Part shown: piece after piece, positions 29,318 through 39,550 of the stretch
Position numbering within the stretch: the first letter of the stretch is position 1
Layout of the letters: every line of letters starts with the position of its first letter
DNA from: Azolla caroliniana
Lineage: Eukaryota > Polypodiophyta
Length of the DNA: 64,000 bases
Direction: 5' to 3'
Assembly: GCA_043228905.1 (NCBI GenBank)
Contig: JBHGNT010000009.1
Location: 17,112,001 to 17,176,000 of the forward strand
Made by a program: the position numbers and the translations under genes
The notes under the pieces: generated by a model
The model's database searches: none
What the model was told of the DNA's origin: nothing
The model's input: only the letters and a program-made list of their open reading frames with translations

Positions 29318-30331
29318 AGTCAAGGTCTGCCAAGCAGCATAGGATATGCTCCTGGGGCGTCGAGGGCGAGGACTACCGTTGAGATGTCGAAGCGATGTCC
29401 ACTGATGATGATGCCTAACTTTTGGGTTAAGCCTAAAGGCCTTACTGAGCGGGTATCCGCCATGCGAAGCCAAAATGGGCAAGCTTCCCATTCTGCAATT
29501 CCCAATTGTTCGCACACTAATTACATTGACGCTAGAGCCTCCGTCGATTAAGCATCCTGTGATTGCCTGACCTTGTAATACCAACTTAATAGCTGGATTG
29601 TGGTGATCCACTACCGTTGGTCCGTTGCTGGTGTCCGTAAAGTTGGCGGAGACGCTTGCCCTAGTTCTGGCCATTATGCGATCCTCTACGGCTTGGCGGA
29701 ACCGTGGAACTAGTTGAAGTAGCTTCTCCATGGTTAGTGTTAGTTCACAGCCTGCCAATGGTTGCCATATGGGATCCGGAAATAGGATGTCTTCCTCCGT
29801 ATTGGCTGCGTTCGCTTTTTCGACCCATGCTTGGGCCGTCTGACATATCTCATCTTGCACGGCCCAATCAACATTTTTCGTTTGTTGTCTTGTCATAACT
29901 TGCTGAACTTCCACCATAATCGTATTGACAGCGGGGCCCTTGCCCTTGCGGAGTGGACATTGAGTGGCATAATGTCCGGGATGTTGGCAAACGAAACAAT
30001 GGACGCTGGATTCGCCTTTCTTGGTAGCTAGTGGTGTGTTCTTCTCCCTAGGTGTGACTTGCTCCTCCTGGTCTTGGTTTATTCTTCTGAAATTCCGCAG
30101 TGGTTGTTGTTGGTCCCGATGCGGCTCCTGATGCCGGTCATCGTCTGAACTTTTGTCGTAATGCCATTGGTCCCTATACTGTTGATGTTTCCCACGAGGC
30201 CCATTGAAGCCACCACGTTTGTTCGCCGGTCGGTAGTTTTCGTAATGTCGTCCTCCTTTATTGTATCTGTGGTTGCCCCGGTAGTCTTCGTCCTCTGGCT
30301 CTTCTTCCCTGGAATTGTTGTTATTCGGCAA
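29282..30331 (-). pseudogene. E gag C-terminal part and protease
   Basis: An open run of 349 codons: an Arg/Asn/Gly/Gln-rich basic region (RGNHRYNKGGRHYENYRP), zinc knuckle CFVCQHPGHYATQC near 29960-30000, then a retroviral-type aspartic protease with ITGCLIDGGSSVNVISV near 29525-29575. The protease uses DGGS, a variant of DSG/DTG found in several plant gypsy lineages. A shift follows the active site; its remainder is in another frame (SHGGYPLSKAF against ADTRSVRPLGLTQKL). Confidence 0.8.
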
Positions 30332-31330
30332 TTCCGGTAGTGTCGGTCGTCGTGTGGATTCTGATCCGTATACCGGGGTCGCTCTTCTTGGCGCCTTTGA
30401 TCATTTCGGCGAGCTGGTGGCTGTGTGTCTACGCTTCGTATTGTGGGCGTAGGTCTGTTCAACATATTGTATTCAAACTGCTCGACCGTGTGTGCTTTCG
30501 AGTGACAAATTGGGCATTGGATTCACATGTTGCATTCCACTGCAGAATGCCCTGAATTGAGGCAAATTGTGCACTGGATTGCCTGACGAAAATGTCATTC
30601 CTTGTCCTGAGGTAACGCTTGTCGTAATGAGGACATGGAAAACCGTTCCTCTTCTTCGTCCAGCTTGAGCTGTAACGCCCGCTCTATGACCATATCGGCT
30701 GTTTCTCCTTTCACGCTATTGTGGTTGAGCGTCGTTTGAATAGGTCGTCGTAAGGCTGCTAGAAATGTCTCTCGAGCCTCGTCCTCTGTCGGGCCCCGTT
30801 CTAATTTCGACCGTACATTTTGTAAGCGTAAACTAAAGTCCGCGACAGTCTTGGCCGACAACTGTTTGATTATATAGAATTGCCAAGGATTTCGCGTTGC
30901 GGCACCCTTCGATGAAAGAGACGCAGAAAGGCCGACTGCAGCTAGTCGAAGGTCATGATTGCTGGCAGATCCATCTACGAATGCCAAAACGCAACTCTGT
31001 CATTTTGGACTAGTGCGTTACCTCTTCTGGAAGTCTCTGCGCCATGTGATTCGCATTCCAGACATTCAAGAACAGGCGAATGTGGGTTGCGGCGTCTGCT
31101 TCACCGTTGAAGCAGGGATAGGAGAAGGCCATGTTGGACGCTACGGCGGGCAGGGGAAGACCACAATACTTGTGTGGTGACGGAACTTCCTGTGTCTCGC
31201 TGGGGTATTTGGTGAGCGGAAAGTCGACTTTGTGGTCCCGACAAATATCATTGAGGTCACTGAGGCGAGGTTTTTGCCTTGTGCGTTCCTCTGCCTGGTG
31301 TGTGATGGACCTTGTGATTGGTCGGTCTTG
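30332..31330 (-). pseudogene. E gag capsid and first zinc knuckles
   Basis: Begins near 31130-31330 with a capsid fold signal (FSYPCFNGEADAATHIRLFL, in a frame interrupted by shifts), continues AATRNPWQFYIIKQLSAKTV and VRSKLERGPTEDEARETFLA (30595-30987), then two zinc knuckles: CTICLNSGHSAVEC, and after an in-frame TGA CPICHSKAHTVEQ, in which Gln stands where the last Cys is expected. With the CCHC box at 29960 this gag had up to three knuckles. Confidence 0.75.
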
Positions 31331-31420
31331 TCATGTTGGTTCTCTGGGACGTCTATGGCTAAACATCCATTCGTCACTATTCGTCTGCGAGAAGACACAG
31401 ATCACCAGGCGTGCCAAACG

Positions 31421-31887
31421 TGTTACCGATTAGGAACACTGTCTACGGTTAGTCCTTTGACCTAGACCTCAAGGTGATTGTGTTGCAAGGAATGGTGCCG
31501 TCGTACCGTAATACGTAATGGGATACTTCCCCATATCCTAGTAGCGTATAAGGGAGACGGCTACAACCGAACTCCTTAGGAAGTGTACTAGTATCCGCAC
31601 TTATGCCTACACCTTTACAATTACAGTACACCATAGAGAACAAAGAACACAATAGATAAAACCACAGATATGCATAGAAATCAGAGAAGATAGTATTCTA
31701 TTAGAATAACGCTCTATGCACCAAAATTACACACTACCTCTTACATAGGATTTCTGCCCTTTATATACGCAGGGTCTTTTAGCCGTTCACGCTTCCCTCG
31801 TGAACCGTTACATGCGTTTCTTACGCTTTTACTATATTCTAATATTTCTACACTTCTGTCCGTCGGTTACTATTTCGGCGGACAACA
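31421..31887 (-). repeat. 5' LTR of gypsy element E (467 bp)
   Basis: On the minus strand it begins TGTTGTCCGCCGAAATAG and ends CTAATCGGTAACA, followed by CG and TTTGGCACGCCTGGTG, a gypsy-like primer site. A TATA box (GCGTATATAAAGG) lies near 31765. To its right copia G sequence starts abruptly. Confidence 0.7.
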
Positions 31888-33240
31888 CATACCCTAGGCA
31901 CACCCTTGAGGTGCCTTTTAAGTACCTGAGTATCCACTTCACCGCTGCCCAGTGTTCTCTTCCTGGATTACTCATCTATCGGCTTATTGCTCCCACAACA
32001 AATGCTATGTCTGGTCTCGTACAGACCATAGCATACATTAGACTGCTGATGACCGAGGCATATGGTACCTTCCTCATCTCGACCTTCTCCTTCTCCCTTT
32101 TTGGGCACTGCTTTGCATTCAACCTGCAATTTGTTGGCAACATCAAGCCGACTGGCTTTGCATCCGATTGAACCTTTCTAGGATCTTCGTCACATACTTT
32201 TGTTGTGACTACCATAGCACCTTTTGCGTTCTATCTCGAACTATGTGCATTCCTAAGATTTGTTTAGTTGGTCCAAGGTCTTTCATGGCAAATGACCAAC
32301 CTAGAGCTTTCTTCAAGCTTCCGATCTTCCTTTTGTCTTGACCGACTATCAACATGTCATTAACATATAACAAGAGAATCAAGAAGTCTCCTTCTTCGTA
32401 CCTTTTGACGAACACACAGTGATCGACCTATGTTTTCTGGAACCGGTGTTCCATCATGAAGGACTCGAACTACTTATACCATTGGCGTGGATCTTGTTTC
32501 AGACCGTACAAGCTTTTCTTCAGTCGACACACCAAGTTCTTTTTCTCTTTCTCCTCAAAGCCTTCGGGTTGCTGCATGTAGATTTCTTCTTCTAGCTCCC
32601 CGTGCAGGAATGTGGTTTTGACATCCAACTGTTCAATCTCCCGGTTCATACTGGCCGCTATACTCAGAACAATTCAAATGGATGTCATCTTCACAACTGG
32701 TGCGAATATTTCGTCGAAGTTGACGCCCTTTTTCTGTTGAAAACCCTTCACCACTATGCGGGCTTTATACCTAGGCTCATTGTCCGCTCCTCCAGACTTC
32801 ACCTTGTAGACCCAGTTATTCCTTAGTGCTCCCTTACCTTTCGGCAGCTCTACCAGGTTATAGGTGTAATTCTCGTGTAGGGATTCCATCTCACCTTGCA
32901 TCGCGCTCAGCCATTTCTCTCTATGCTCGTCGGTAATGGCTTCTTCATAGCACTTTGGTTCACCTTCATCAGTCAAGAGGATGTATTGACTGGCATATGT
33001 TGTTGGTGCTTTCCTTTCTCTGAGTGGGTATCTCCTTCCACTCGTTGTTGGCTCTCTTTCGGATGTCTCTGCCAACTCTTCTCTTCACTTAGGTTCTTGC
33101 ACGTCAATCGGCATCTCCAGGTTGGATGACTCCAACTCATACTCTTCAATTGACCTTAGCAGCTCTGCTGACTCTGACTCACAGTCGGTCGGTCTCTCCG
33201 AGTCGACCGACTCAGATTTGGTTGTGTCGACTGCCCGTCT
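31888..33240 (-). pseudogene. G reverse transcriptase and start of RNase H
   Basis: Fingers and palm (33075-32674: SGRRYPLRERKAPTTYASQY, YKARIVVKGFQQKKGVNFDE), then LLLYVNDMLIVGQD (about 32350-32390), where the catalytic YVDD reads YVND: the first Asp is Asn. The connection (VPYASVISSLMYAMVCTRPD) and NPGREHWAAVKWILRYLKGT follow, and the sequence stops at KGTSRVCLGY at the E boundary. Several stops separate the pieces. Confidence 0.85.
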
Positions 33241-34287
33241 CTAAATAGCTGACGTTGTCGTTTCACTTGACCTTAGATCGACGATAGTCGGGTTTGACTG
33301 GGGAGTCGTATCCGACTTCTGTTGCTTCCAGTCTTCAATCGTCTTATCTTCAAGAAAGACTATGTCTTGACTTCTCACTACCTTCTTGTCGACTAGGTCC
33401 CATAGCCTATAGCCGAACTCATCTTTCGAGTATCCCATGAATATGCATGCTTTCGAATTACTGTCAAGTTTTGACCTCTGATCCTTCGGTACATGCATAT
33501 ACCCCAAACATCTAAACACCCTCAGGTGTTGGTAGGAGACATCCTTCCCTATCCACACTCTCTATGGAACATCACCCTTTAATGGTACTGAGGGAGACCT
33601 GTTGATCAGATAAACAGTTGTGTACATCGCCTCAGCCCAATAGGATTTTGGTAGTTTCGCATGAGAGAGCATGCTCCTTACCCTCTCCATGATTGTTCGA
33701 TTCATCCTCTCTGCAAGCCCGTTCAACTCTAGGGTCTTTAGCACTGTGTATTTGATCCGAATACCTTGGCACTTGTAGTACTCCTCAAACTGCCCTCTAT
33801 ATTCGCCACCGTTGTCGATTCGAACAAGGTTTAGCTTCCAACCCGACTCTCATTCAATTTTAGCCTGGAACTCCTTGAAAACCGACAATACTTGATCCTT
33901 CGACTTCAGTACGAAGGCCCATGTCTTCCGACTATAGTTGTCGATGAACATCACAAAGTATTGTCCACCTCGATGCGATGGAGCATCTACATAGCACACA
34001 TCCGTGTGTACTAGTTCCAATGGCACTTCTCTTCTTCTCGGTGGTCTTACGTGGAATGTTGTTCTGTTTTGCTTTCCGACTAGACAATCGACGCACTTCT
34101 CCAGGTGCACACCCTTTACTTCTGGTAGAAGTTTCTGGTCGGTTAGCAGGTGCATTCCTTTTTCACTCATGTGGCCTAGCCTCTTATGCCATATCTCTCC
34201 TACCAAGTCAGTTGCCACATTTACTTCCGATTTGCATAGTCGGGCATGCATCATATATAATGTGCCTTCTTTCTGTGCTCGGGCCAC
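33241..34287 (-). pseudogene. G GAG-pre-integrase and integrase
   Basis: WHKRLGHMSEKGMHLL and HLEKCVDCLVGKQNR (zinc-binding), ELVHTDVCYVDAPSHRGGQY (first Asp), then the second-Asp region lies across a frame break near 33800, and ELNGLAERMNRTIMERVRSM (catalytic Glu, 33562-33744). The C-terminal part includes HLRVFRCLGYMHVPKDQRSK and GYSKDEFGYRLWD. Stops near 33559 and 33745 break the frame. Confidence 0.85.
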
Positions 34288-34311
34288 TATAAGATTTCCT
34301 CGATAGAACTT

Positions 34312-35447
34312 CTACTTGCCATTTTGAAAGCTACCACTATAGCCTTCGTCATCTAACCTTCTAGTCAATATCAGATTCAATCTGATATCGGGGACGTGTC
34401 GAACATCCTTCAGAGTCAGTCGACACCCTATCAACGTCATCAAACAAACACTTCTGACTCCGGCTATCTTGCACTCTCCATTATCACTCATTTTCACATA
34501 ACCGTGATCTTCGGCTATGTAAGTCGACAAATACTCTCTCGACGGAGTTATGTGGAACGATGCCCCGGATTCGATCACCCAAGTGCATTTTTCACTTGCA
34601 AGATTTGCACTTGTTTGTTCACAAATGAACAATAGTTCTTCATTGCTTGTAGCAATGGCAGAAGTGTTCTTCTCATCAGGAATCTTCTTGAGTTCAACAT
34701 TGTTACTGACACCCTTGTCTTTTCTCATGTGTCAGCAGTCCTTCTAGAAGTGTCCAGGTTTACTACAGTAAAAGCAGACTAGCTTACCTCTGGACTTCGA
34801 TTTGGCTTGGGACTTTTCTCTCCTGGTGGACTTCTTTGTCGGTTCCTTCTTCTATCGGAATGTTGTGTTACATTCGACTCCGACTGGGACAGGACTCCCT
34901 TGTCCTTCCTCCTTGCCTCCTCATTTAGGATGCTTGTCTTTACGGTTTGTAAGGACAAGTTCTCTTCTTGACAAGAGGTGTTGAGAGTAACCAATAGGTT
35001 CTCCCAGCTATCCGACAGTGTGCACATCAACAGAATGGTCTGCATCGCATCATCTAGGGGAAACTTGGTTGCAGCAAGTTGATTCACATACCCCATGAAT
35101 GTGCTGATGTGTTCGACGATGCTCTCACCGTCCCTGTATTTCAGTCGTACTATCTTTCTCATCAGTGAGGTTTTATTGAGCGCGTTCTTCCTTTCATATC
35201 GACCCGACAACTTCTGCCACATCTCGTTCGCCACATGTTGCAAGACACTTACGTCGACGCATTGTTGGATGGTGGTCACCGCCTTTATGTTAAGAAGTTT
35301 CCAATACGACTCCAATACCCCCCTGGGTATATCTGCTCTGTCGATTGGCTCGTACAGGTCTTTGACTATGAGAAGGTCCTCCATCTTTATCTTCCAGTCT
35401 GCATAGTTATATGAGTTTAGAACTATCATGCCTGGGAAGCCGTTCAC
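34312..35447 (-). pseudogene. G gag and protease
   Basis: Gag starts MNGFPGMIVLNSYNYADWKI at 35447 and stays open for 222 codons through TSILNEEARRKDKG. The zinc knuckle near 34720-34770 reads CFYCSKPGHF, stop, KDC. The protease active site is CTWVIESGASFHI: Glu replaces the catalytic Asp found in B (VVDSGASFH). ILTRRLDDEGYSGSFQ closes the segment. Confidence 0.85.
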
Positions 35448-35472
35448 ACCTCCTTCCCTGCTTGCACCTCAA

Positions 35473-35484
35473 GCTCTGATACCA
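35473..35484 (-). promoter_or_regulatory. G primer binding site
   Basis: TGGTATCAGAGC on the minus strand, separated by three bases (ATT) from the LTR end, the same spacing as in B. Confidence 0.9.
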
Positions 35485-35487
35485 AAT

Positions 35488-35798
35488 TGTTGAGAATCAA
35501 TTCGTAAAACCACGAGATCAAACGATGCTGAAAAGAAAATACACAACACAGGCACACAATGACATAGTACACAGAGATTTACGTGGAAACCCTAAAACGG
35601 GAGAAAACCACGGGAGAGCAAAAACTTCACTATACATTGGATGTACAAGGCAAAGATTACAACACTCTGATTATGAGTGTATCACCCACATAGGGTTCTT
35701 GGCGTTTGCAGTTACGCACACAACTATGGCGCCACTCTTTTTCTCTTGTCTCTCTTACGCACACTTTTGTTATCATCACCTTACTATGTTTGCCCTAG

Positions 35799-35836
<38 letters not shown>

Positions 35837-36011
35837 ATACATCGTGTGGACTATTTACAATTGTAGCCACTGCTACATATCATTACTATTATTATTACTA
35901 TAATTATAATCTGTTTAAATAATCAACTCTCTGTTGTCGACTCTTCAATTGTTGACTGTCGACTATTTCCGAATAGTCGGTTCCTCTCATTGGAGGGACA
36001 TATCCCCAACA
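35488..36011 (-). repeat. G 5' LTR (524 bp)
   Basis: On the minus strand it begins TGTTGGGGATATGTCCCTCC and ends TTGATTCTCAACA. U3 carries a (TA)n tract at about 35804-35834 and R/U5 an ENE-like fold at 35581-35612. The U3 start TGTTGGG..A..GTCCCTCC is shared with B and with the LTRs at 48023 and 49764. On the right it abuts the 48-bp tandem repeat. Confidence 0.85.
35581..35612 (-). ncRNA. ENE-like element in the G LTR
   Basis: On the minus strand CGTGG, TTTTCT, CCC, GTTTTA, GGG, TTT, CCACGT. Stems match those of the B group while the loops differ. It is the most divergent copy and the best evidence that the fold is kept by selection. Confidence 0.5.
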
Positions 36012-36012
36012 C

Positions 36013-36322
36013 GGTCCTCACCGTAAACTAGGACACCAAAGGGCGTGAGCAACCCTATGTGGTCCTCACTAGAGATACAAACACCAACGGGCATGGGCGA
36101 CCATGTGCGGTCCTCACCAGAGACACGAACACCAAATGGGTGTGAGCGACCATGTGCGGTCCTCACCGGAGACTGGGACCCTAACGAGCGTGAGCAACCA
36201 TGTGCGGTACTCACCGGGAACTGGGACACCAACCGGCATGAGTGACCCTGTGATGTCCTCACCGAGAACTGGGATACCAATGGGCGTGAGCGACCCCGTA
36301 AAGTCCTAACCAGGAACTGGAA
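36013..36322. repeat. 48-bp tandem repeat, about 6.4 copies
   Basis: Units begin GGTCCTCACC and end with a GAGCGACCATGTGC-like segment, at 36013, 36061, 36109, 36158, 36206, 36254 and 36302 (one unit is 49 bp). Sequence identity between units is moderate. Because the period is a multiple of three, several frames stay open on both strands; I do not take them as genes. It lies directly between the G LTR and the A2 insertion. Confidence 0.85.
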
Positions 36323-36351
36323 CACTTGACGTCGATGAAGGCTAGGCAAAG

Positions 36352-36522
36352 TGTAAAAGAATATGTGCAAAAGCTTAACAAACACAACCAAGTAACAACA
36401 GAAAAAGACAAAGAAGATGAGGAAGGTTTAATGGAAAGCGTAATCAACACAGCGTATACGCAAGCGAGACAGAGAGAGCAGAACACAAAAAACTCTATTC
36501 CAAAACAATACTCTAAAACTTT
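36352..36522 (-). repeat. A2 3' LTR, left part
   Basis: TGTAAAAGAATATGTGC to CTAAAACTTT corresponds to the first ~171 bases of the right-hand LTR at 46243. It is interrupted at 36522 by A1; ACTTT at 36518-36522 is A1's target duplication. Confidence 0.9.
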
Positions 36523-36968
36523 TGTTGAGAGACAAGCTCAACATCGGCCGGATCGGCTGAGCAAGCCGAGGACCGGATCAGTTGGGACCAATCGGTTAGG
36601 CCGGACCGGTGTGTAAAACGGATGCGTAAAACGGTACGGAAACCGGTGCGTAGGAAGGCCGTATTGGTGCGTAAACTGAAAGGCCGTTAGAAAGATATTC
36701 CTCGTAAGGAATAGTTTTGGGAGTAAGAGTCGAGGCTCATTTATGAGCAGTCACGTACTGTCAATACTTGTGTCAGCCCGATTGTCAGGGCTTGTATAAA
36801 AGTGCTCACTGAGCACATCCTATGTACAGATTGAGTATTATCTTTTTGAATTAAGTTCTGTGTTTACTCTCTCTCTGTCTCTCCCGTGCGTACTCTGCAA
36901 ACCTAAGCTTTCCATTAAACCTGCATTTTCTATTGTTTAGTATTCTATATTGCTTCTGCACGCAATTC
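36523..36968 (+). repeat. A1 5' LTR, 3' end deleted
   Basis: Starts TGTTGAGAGACAAGCTCAAC. Compared with the 3' LTR and with A2, the last bases (TTTTCA or TTTTACA) and the start of the primer site TGGTATC are missing: CGCAATTC runs directly into AGAGCGCGAGGG. A1 therefore has no usable primer binding site. Confidence 0.85.
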
Positions 36969-37043
36969 AGAGCGCGAGGGTTGAGAACCTCTGCGGCCGA
37001 CTTTGCTTGAAGGAAAAACCAACGAAGAAGAACAAGAAAACCG

Positions 37044-38530
37044 ATGGACAGAGGAATGGTTAGCTCGCTTCCGACAGAGAAGCTCGACAGAAACAACTAC
37101 GCGTTGTCGTGAAGATTTCCGTCCATAGGCGGAAACCGGGGTGGGAAGGGCAAGTCAGTGGTGTGCTACATGCGCACATGTAAACTAGGATATGGTGTAT
37201 AGAAAGAGAGGGGAAATTTTATCCCACATTGTAAGCTCCCTCCCTCCTTGGGCTATAAAAGGAAGGGAGGGGTCACTTATGAAGGGTTGCCTATTTTGAG
37301 GGAGAGAGGCATACCACTTAGGTCGAGGGTCTCCTATTCGGTTTTAGGGTTTCGGTTAGGGTTTTCTTCTTGGGTTTTCCTTTAGGGTTTTCTTATAGTC
37401 GTTTGGTGCGACCATGGTGGCTGCCATTGTTGTAACCATTCGTTGTTTTAATATCACTTGTTGAACATCTTGCCTCCGCCGATCTCTCCTTCTATGTCGT
37501 GGTCTTATTCTTTCTTCTTCTCCTCTTGAGCGAAGCCTCCATATCATGCCCTATTCTTTCTCCTCTACTCCCTAGTACGAGACCCCGGTGGTCCCGCCCC
37601 TTCTACACGCACGCGCGTAACAACGCGACAACGTCTTGGTCTTACAAGATGCACCAGTACCTGCTCGGACACGGTTACTTGAGTTATGTCGAGGGTGCAA
37701 ATGACACAGCACCCGATTCGACACACAAAGACTTCCCGGCGTGGGAACAATCGGCGAGCAGAGTGTTGTACTGCTTCGCATCTTGTGTGGGTGAACAGCT
37801 ATTAAGCTACGTTCGGGATGCAAAAACGCCGAAGGGTGTATGGGAAAATCTGAAGAAGATTTTCGCCGTGAGCACCATAGCTAGGAAGCTTCAACTCCGA
37901 CAGGAGTTGAGCAACCTACAGCAACGCGATTTGTCGGTGGCTGACTATACCTCGAGGATTAAGGACATATGTGACTCCCTAGCTTCCATCGATGTGAACA
38001 TCGAGGAAAGCGAGATGGTCCAGGTCTGTCTCGGGGGTTTGGCGTCGAAGTTCGGGGCATTCCGAACTGCTGTCTGTACCTGGGAGAATATGTCATCCTT
38101 TTTCGACTTACAGTCGATGCTCTTGGTAGAGGAGAACCATGCGGGTGCATCAACGAACACGCACACCGACATCAAGATGTTGTACACGTAGGGAGATAGG
38201 CCCCATGGTCGTGGCGGACAAGGCGAGTCGGTACGCAATGGAGGCGGCCGACGGGATCAAGGAAGAAGGCACCGAAGTGATGCCGACAGCAATTCTAGAC
38301 CCTTCAGAAACAGGGGGAGTCGGGGCGACGAGAACTGGCAAGGGAAATCTGCCGCGGATTGCTGGTACTGTGGCAAGAAAGGCCACAGGGAGAGCAAGTG
38401 CTGGAAAAAGCGCACCAATTCGGAGAAAACCGGGTCCGGATCAGGTTCCGGACAGACCGACAAAAGAAACCGGCAGTGATCTCACTACGTCGAAGGATCC
38501 GGAGAAACCGGAAAAGGGTCAGTCTTTGTG
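37044..38530 (+). pseudogene. A1 gag, interrupted by a solo LTR
   Basis: Starts MDRGMVSSLPTEKLDRNNYA (37044-37103), is broken by the insert at 37105-37630, and continues SWSYKMHQYLLGHGYLSYVE through QELSNLQQRDLSVADYTSRI. A TAG at 38189 replaces the Glu after NMLYT-type sequence (A2 reads LYTEEN). Beyond it the zinc knuckle CWYCGKKGHRESKC (about 38360-38402) is intact in its ligands. Gag would package RNA; here the insert and the stop prevent that. Confidence 0.85.
37105..37630 (+). repeat. Candidate solo LTR inside A1 gag (526 bp)
   Basis: Begins TGTCGTGAAGATTTCC and ends CAACGCGACA; TGTCG and CGACA are inverted. It splits ACTACGCG and TCTTGGTC, which are continuous in the copy at 7440-7460. 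Right flank ACGT against left GCGT gives an imperfect 4-bp duplication. It contains a TATA box (GGGCTATAAAAGG, about 37252). Family not otherwise present in the window. Confidence 0.7.
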
Positions 38531-38574
38531 ACGAGACATGAAGCAAACTCAATAAGCAATCTACCCCGAAATCG

Positions 38575-39550
38575 GACGAGGTGTGGTACGTCAACTCCGG
38601 CGCATCAAACCACATGATGTGCCATGAGGAGTGGTTTTCATATCTTGAGAAACCGACGCAACCAGGAGTAGTCGCAATCGGAGATGACACTCCGCATCCG
38701 ATCGCGAATGTCGGTGAAGTTCCCTTGAGCCATGTCGGGAAGAAAGGGAAACTTATGAACGTGTTACACATCCCGACCATCACGAAGAATCTGGTGTTAG
38801 TCGGGCAGATCGACGACCAGGGGATGCAGGTTTGGTTTACACACCTCGGGTGCTTCATTGAGGGAGAAGGCCGTATTATTGCACAAGGGCGCAGAGATGG
38901 GAGGATGTTCATCCTCGACTCTACTGACGGTGGCACCGCAATGTTTGCGAAGGGACAAAAAGTCGAGTCGGACATCGACTTATGGCACAAGCGGATAGGC
39001 CACGTCAACTACCATTGGCTTCAAGACCTGCAATCGAAACAAGTGGTGCTCGGATTGCCCAAATTTAGTGGCCGTAAGGCACAAATTTGTGAAGCCTGCC
39101 AGCTTGGGAAGCAACACCGACTTCCCTTCCCCAACGAGCGTAACCAGAGCCGGAACAGGCTTGACTTGATACACTCTGATGTGTGGGGGCCGGCACAAAA
39201 CGTTAGTCTTGGCGGGAGCTGATATTTCGTCTCCTTCATCGACGACTACACGCGGCACACATGGATCTACCTCATCGAGAGGAAGACCGAAGTCTTCGAC
39301 TGTTTCCGGGACCTCAAAGGGTTCGTGCAAACGGAAACAGGAAGAAAGATCAAGTGCATGCGGTCGGATGGCGGAAAAGAATACTTTTCTGGTCAATTCA
39401 ACGGTTATCTACAACAGATGGGAATTTGAGGCGAATTCAGTTGTGGATACACGCCAGAGCAAAACGGCGCGGTCGAGAGGAAAAATCGGTCGGTTGTGGA
39501 AGCGGCATGGGCAATGTTGGAAGAGAAGAGCTTGCCCAAGTTCTATTGTT
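38575..39550 (+). pseudogene. A1 protease and integrase
   Basis: The protease reads WYVNSGASNHMMCHEEW: Asn replaces the catalytic Asp (AAC at 38593) that A2 retains (WYVDSGASNHM). GAG-pre-integrase: DLWHKRIGHVNYHWLQ and CEACQLGKQHRLPFP. Integrase core: DLIHSDVWGPAQNV (first Asp), stop TGA at 39220, SFIDDYTRHTWIYLI, KCMRSDGGKEYFSG (second Asp), stop at 39427, PEQNGAVERKNR (Glu). It ends LEEKSLPKFY at the deletion junction near 39551. Confidence 0.88.

Larger units (their letters stand above)
20760..31887 (-). mobile_element. Element E: Ty3/gypsy, split by copia element B
   Basis: Minus-strand element: 5' LTR 31421-31887, gag with several zinc knuckles, protease, reverse transcriptase (to 27947), then after the copia insertion (22599-27941) RNase H and integrase to about 20760. 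The target duplication CGTTG of the copia insertion restores continuity of the pol frame. Stops and shifts are scattered, but most catalytic motifs remain. It interrupts copia element G at 31888. Confidence 0.85.
31888..36011 (-). mobile_element. Element G: B-related copia, 3'-truncated
   Basis: Minus-strand element with 5' LTR (35488-36011), primer site, gag and most of pol. It is cut at 31888 in the middle of RNase H by the LTR of gypsy E; the rest of RNase H and the 3' LTR are not in the window. Its proteins parallel B throughout (NYADWKIKMEDLLIV, PIDRADIPRGV) but carry many stops and altered catalytic residues. Confidence 0.85.

Noticed and set aside
31888-31892. CATAC next to the E LTR as a target duplication with ACATAC near 20709
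   Set aside because: The far copy is not next to a recognisable LTR end, so a 5-base match is not evidence.
36013-36322. 48-bp repeat considered as a CRISPR array
   Set aside because: No unique spacers between invariant repeats; units are contiguous and diverged, and the context is a plant nuclear genome.
35987-36391. 134-codon minus-strand frame and two plus-strand frames over 36013-36322
   Set aside because: They result from a 48-bp tandem repeat whose period is a multiple of three; no conserved domain.
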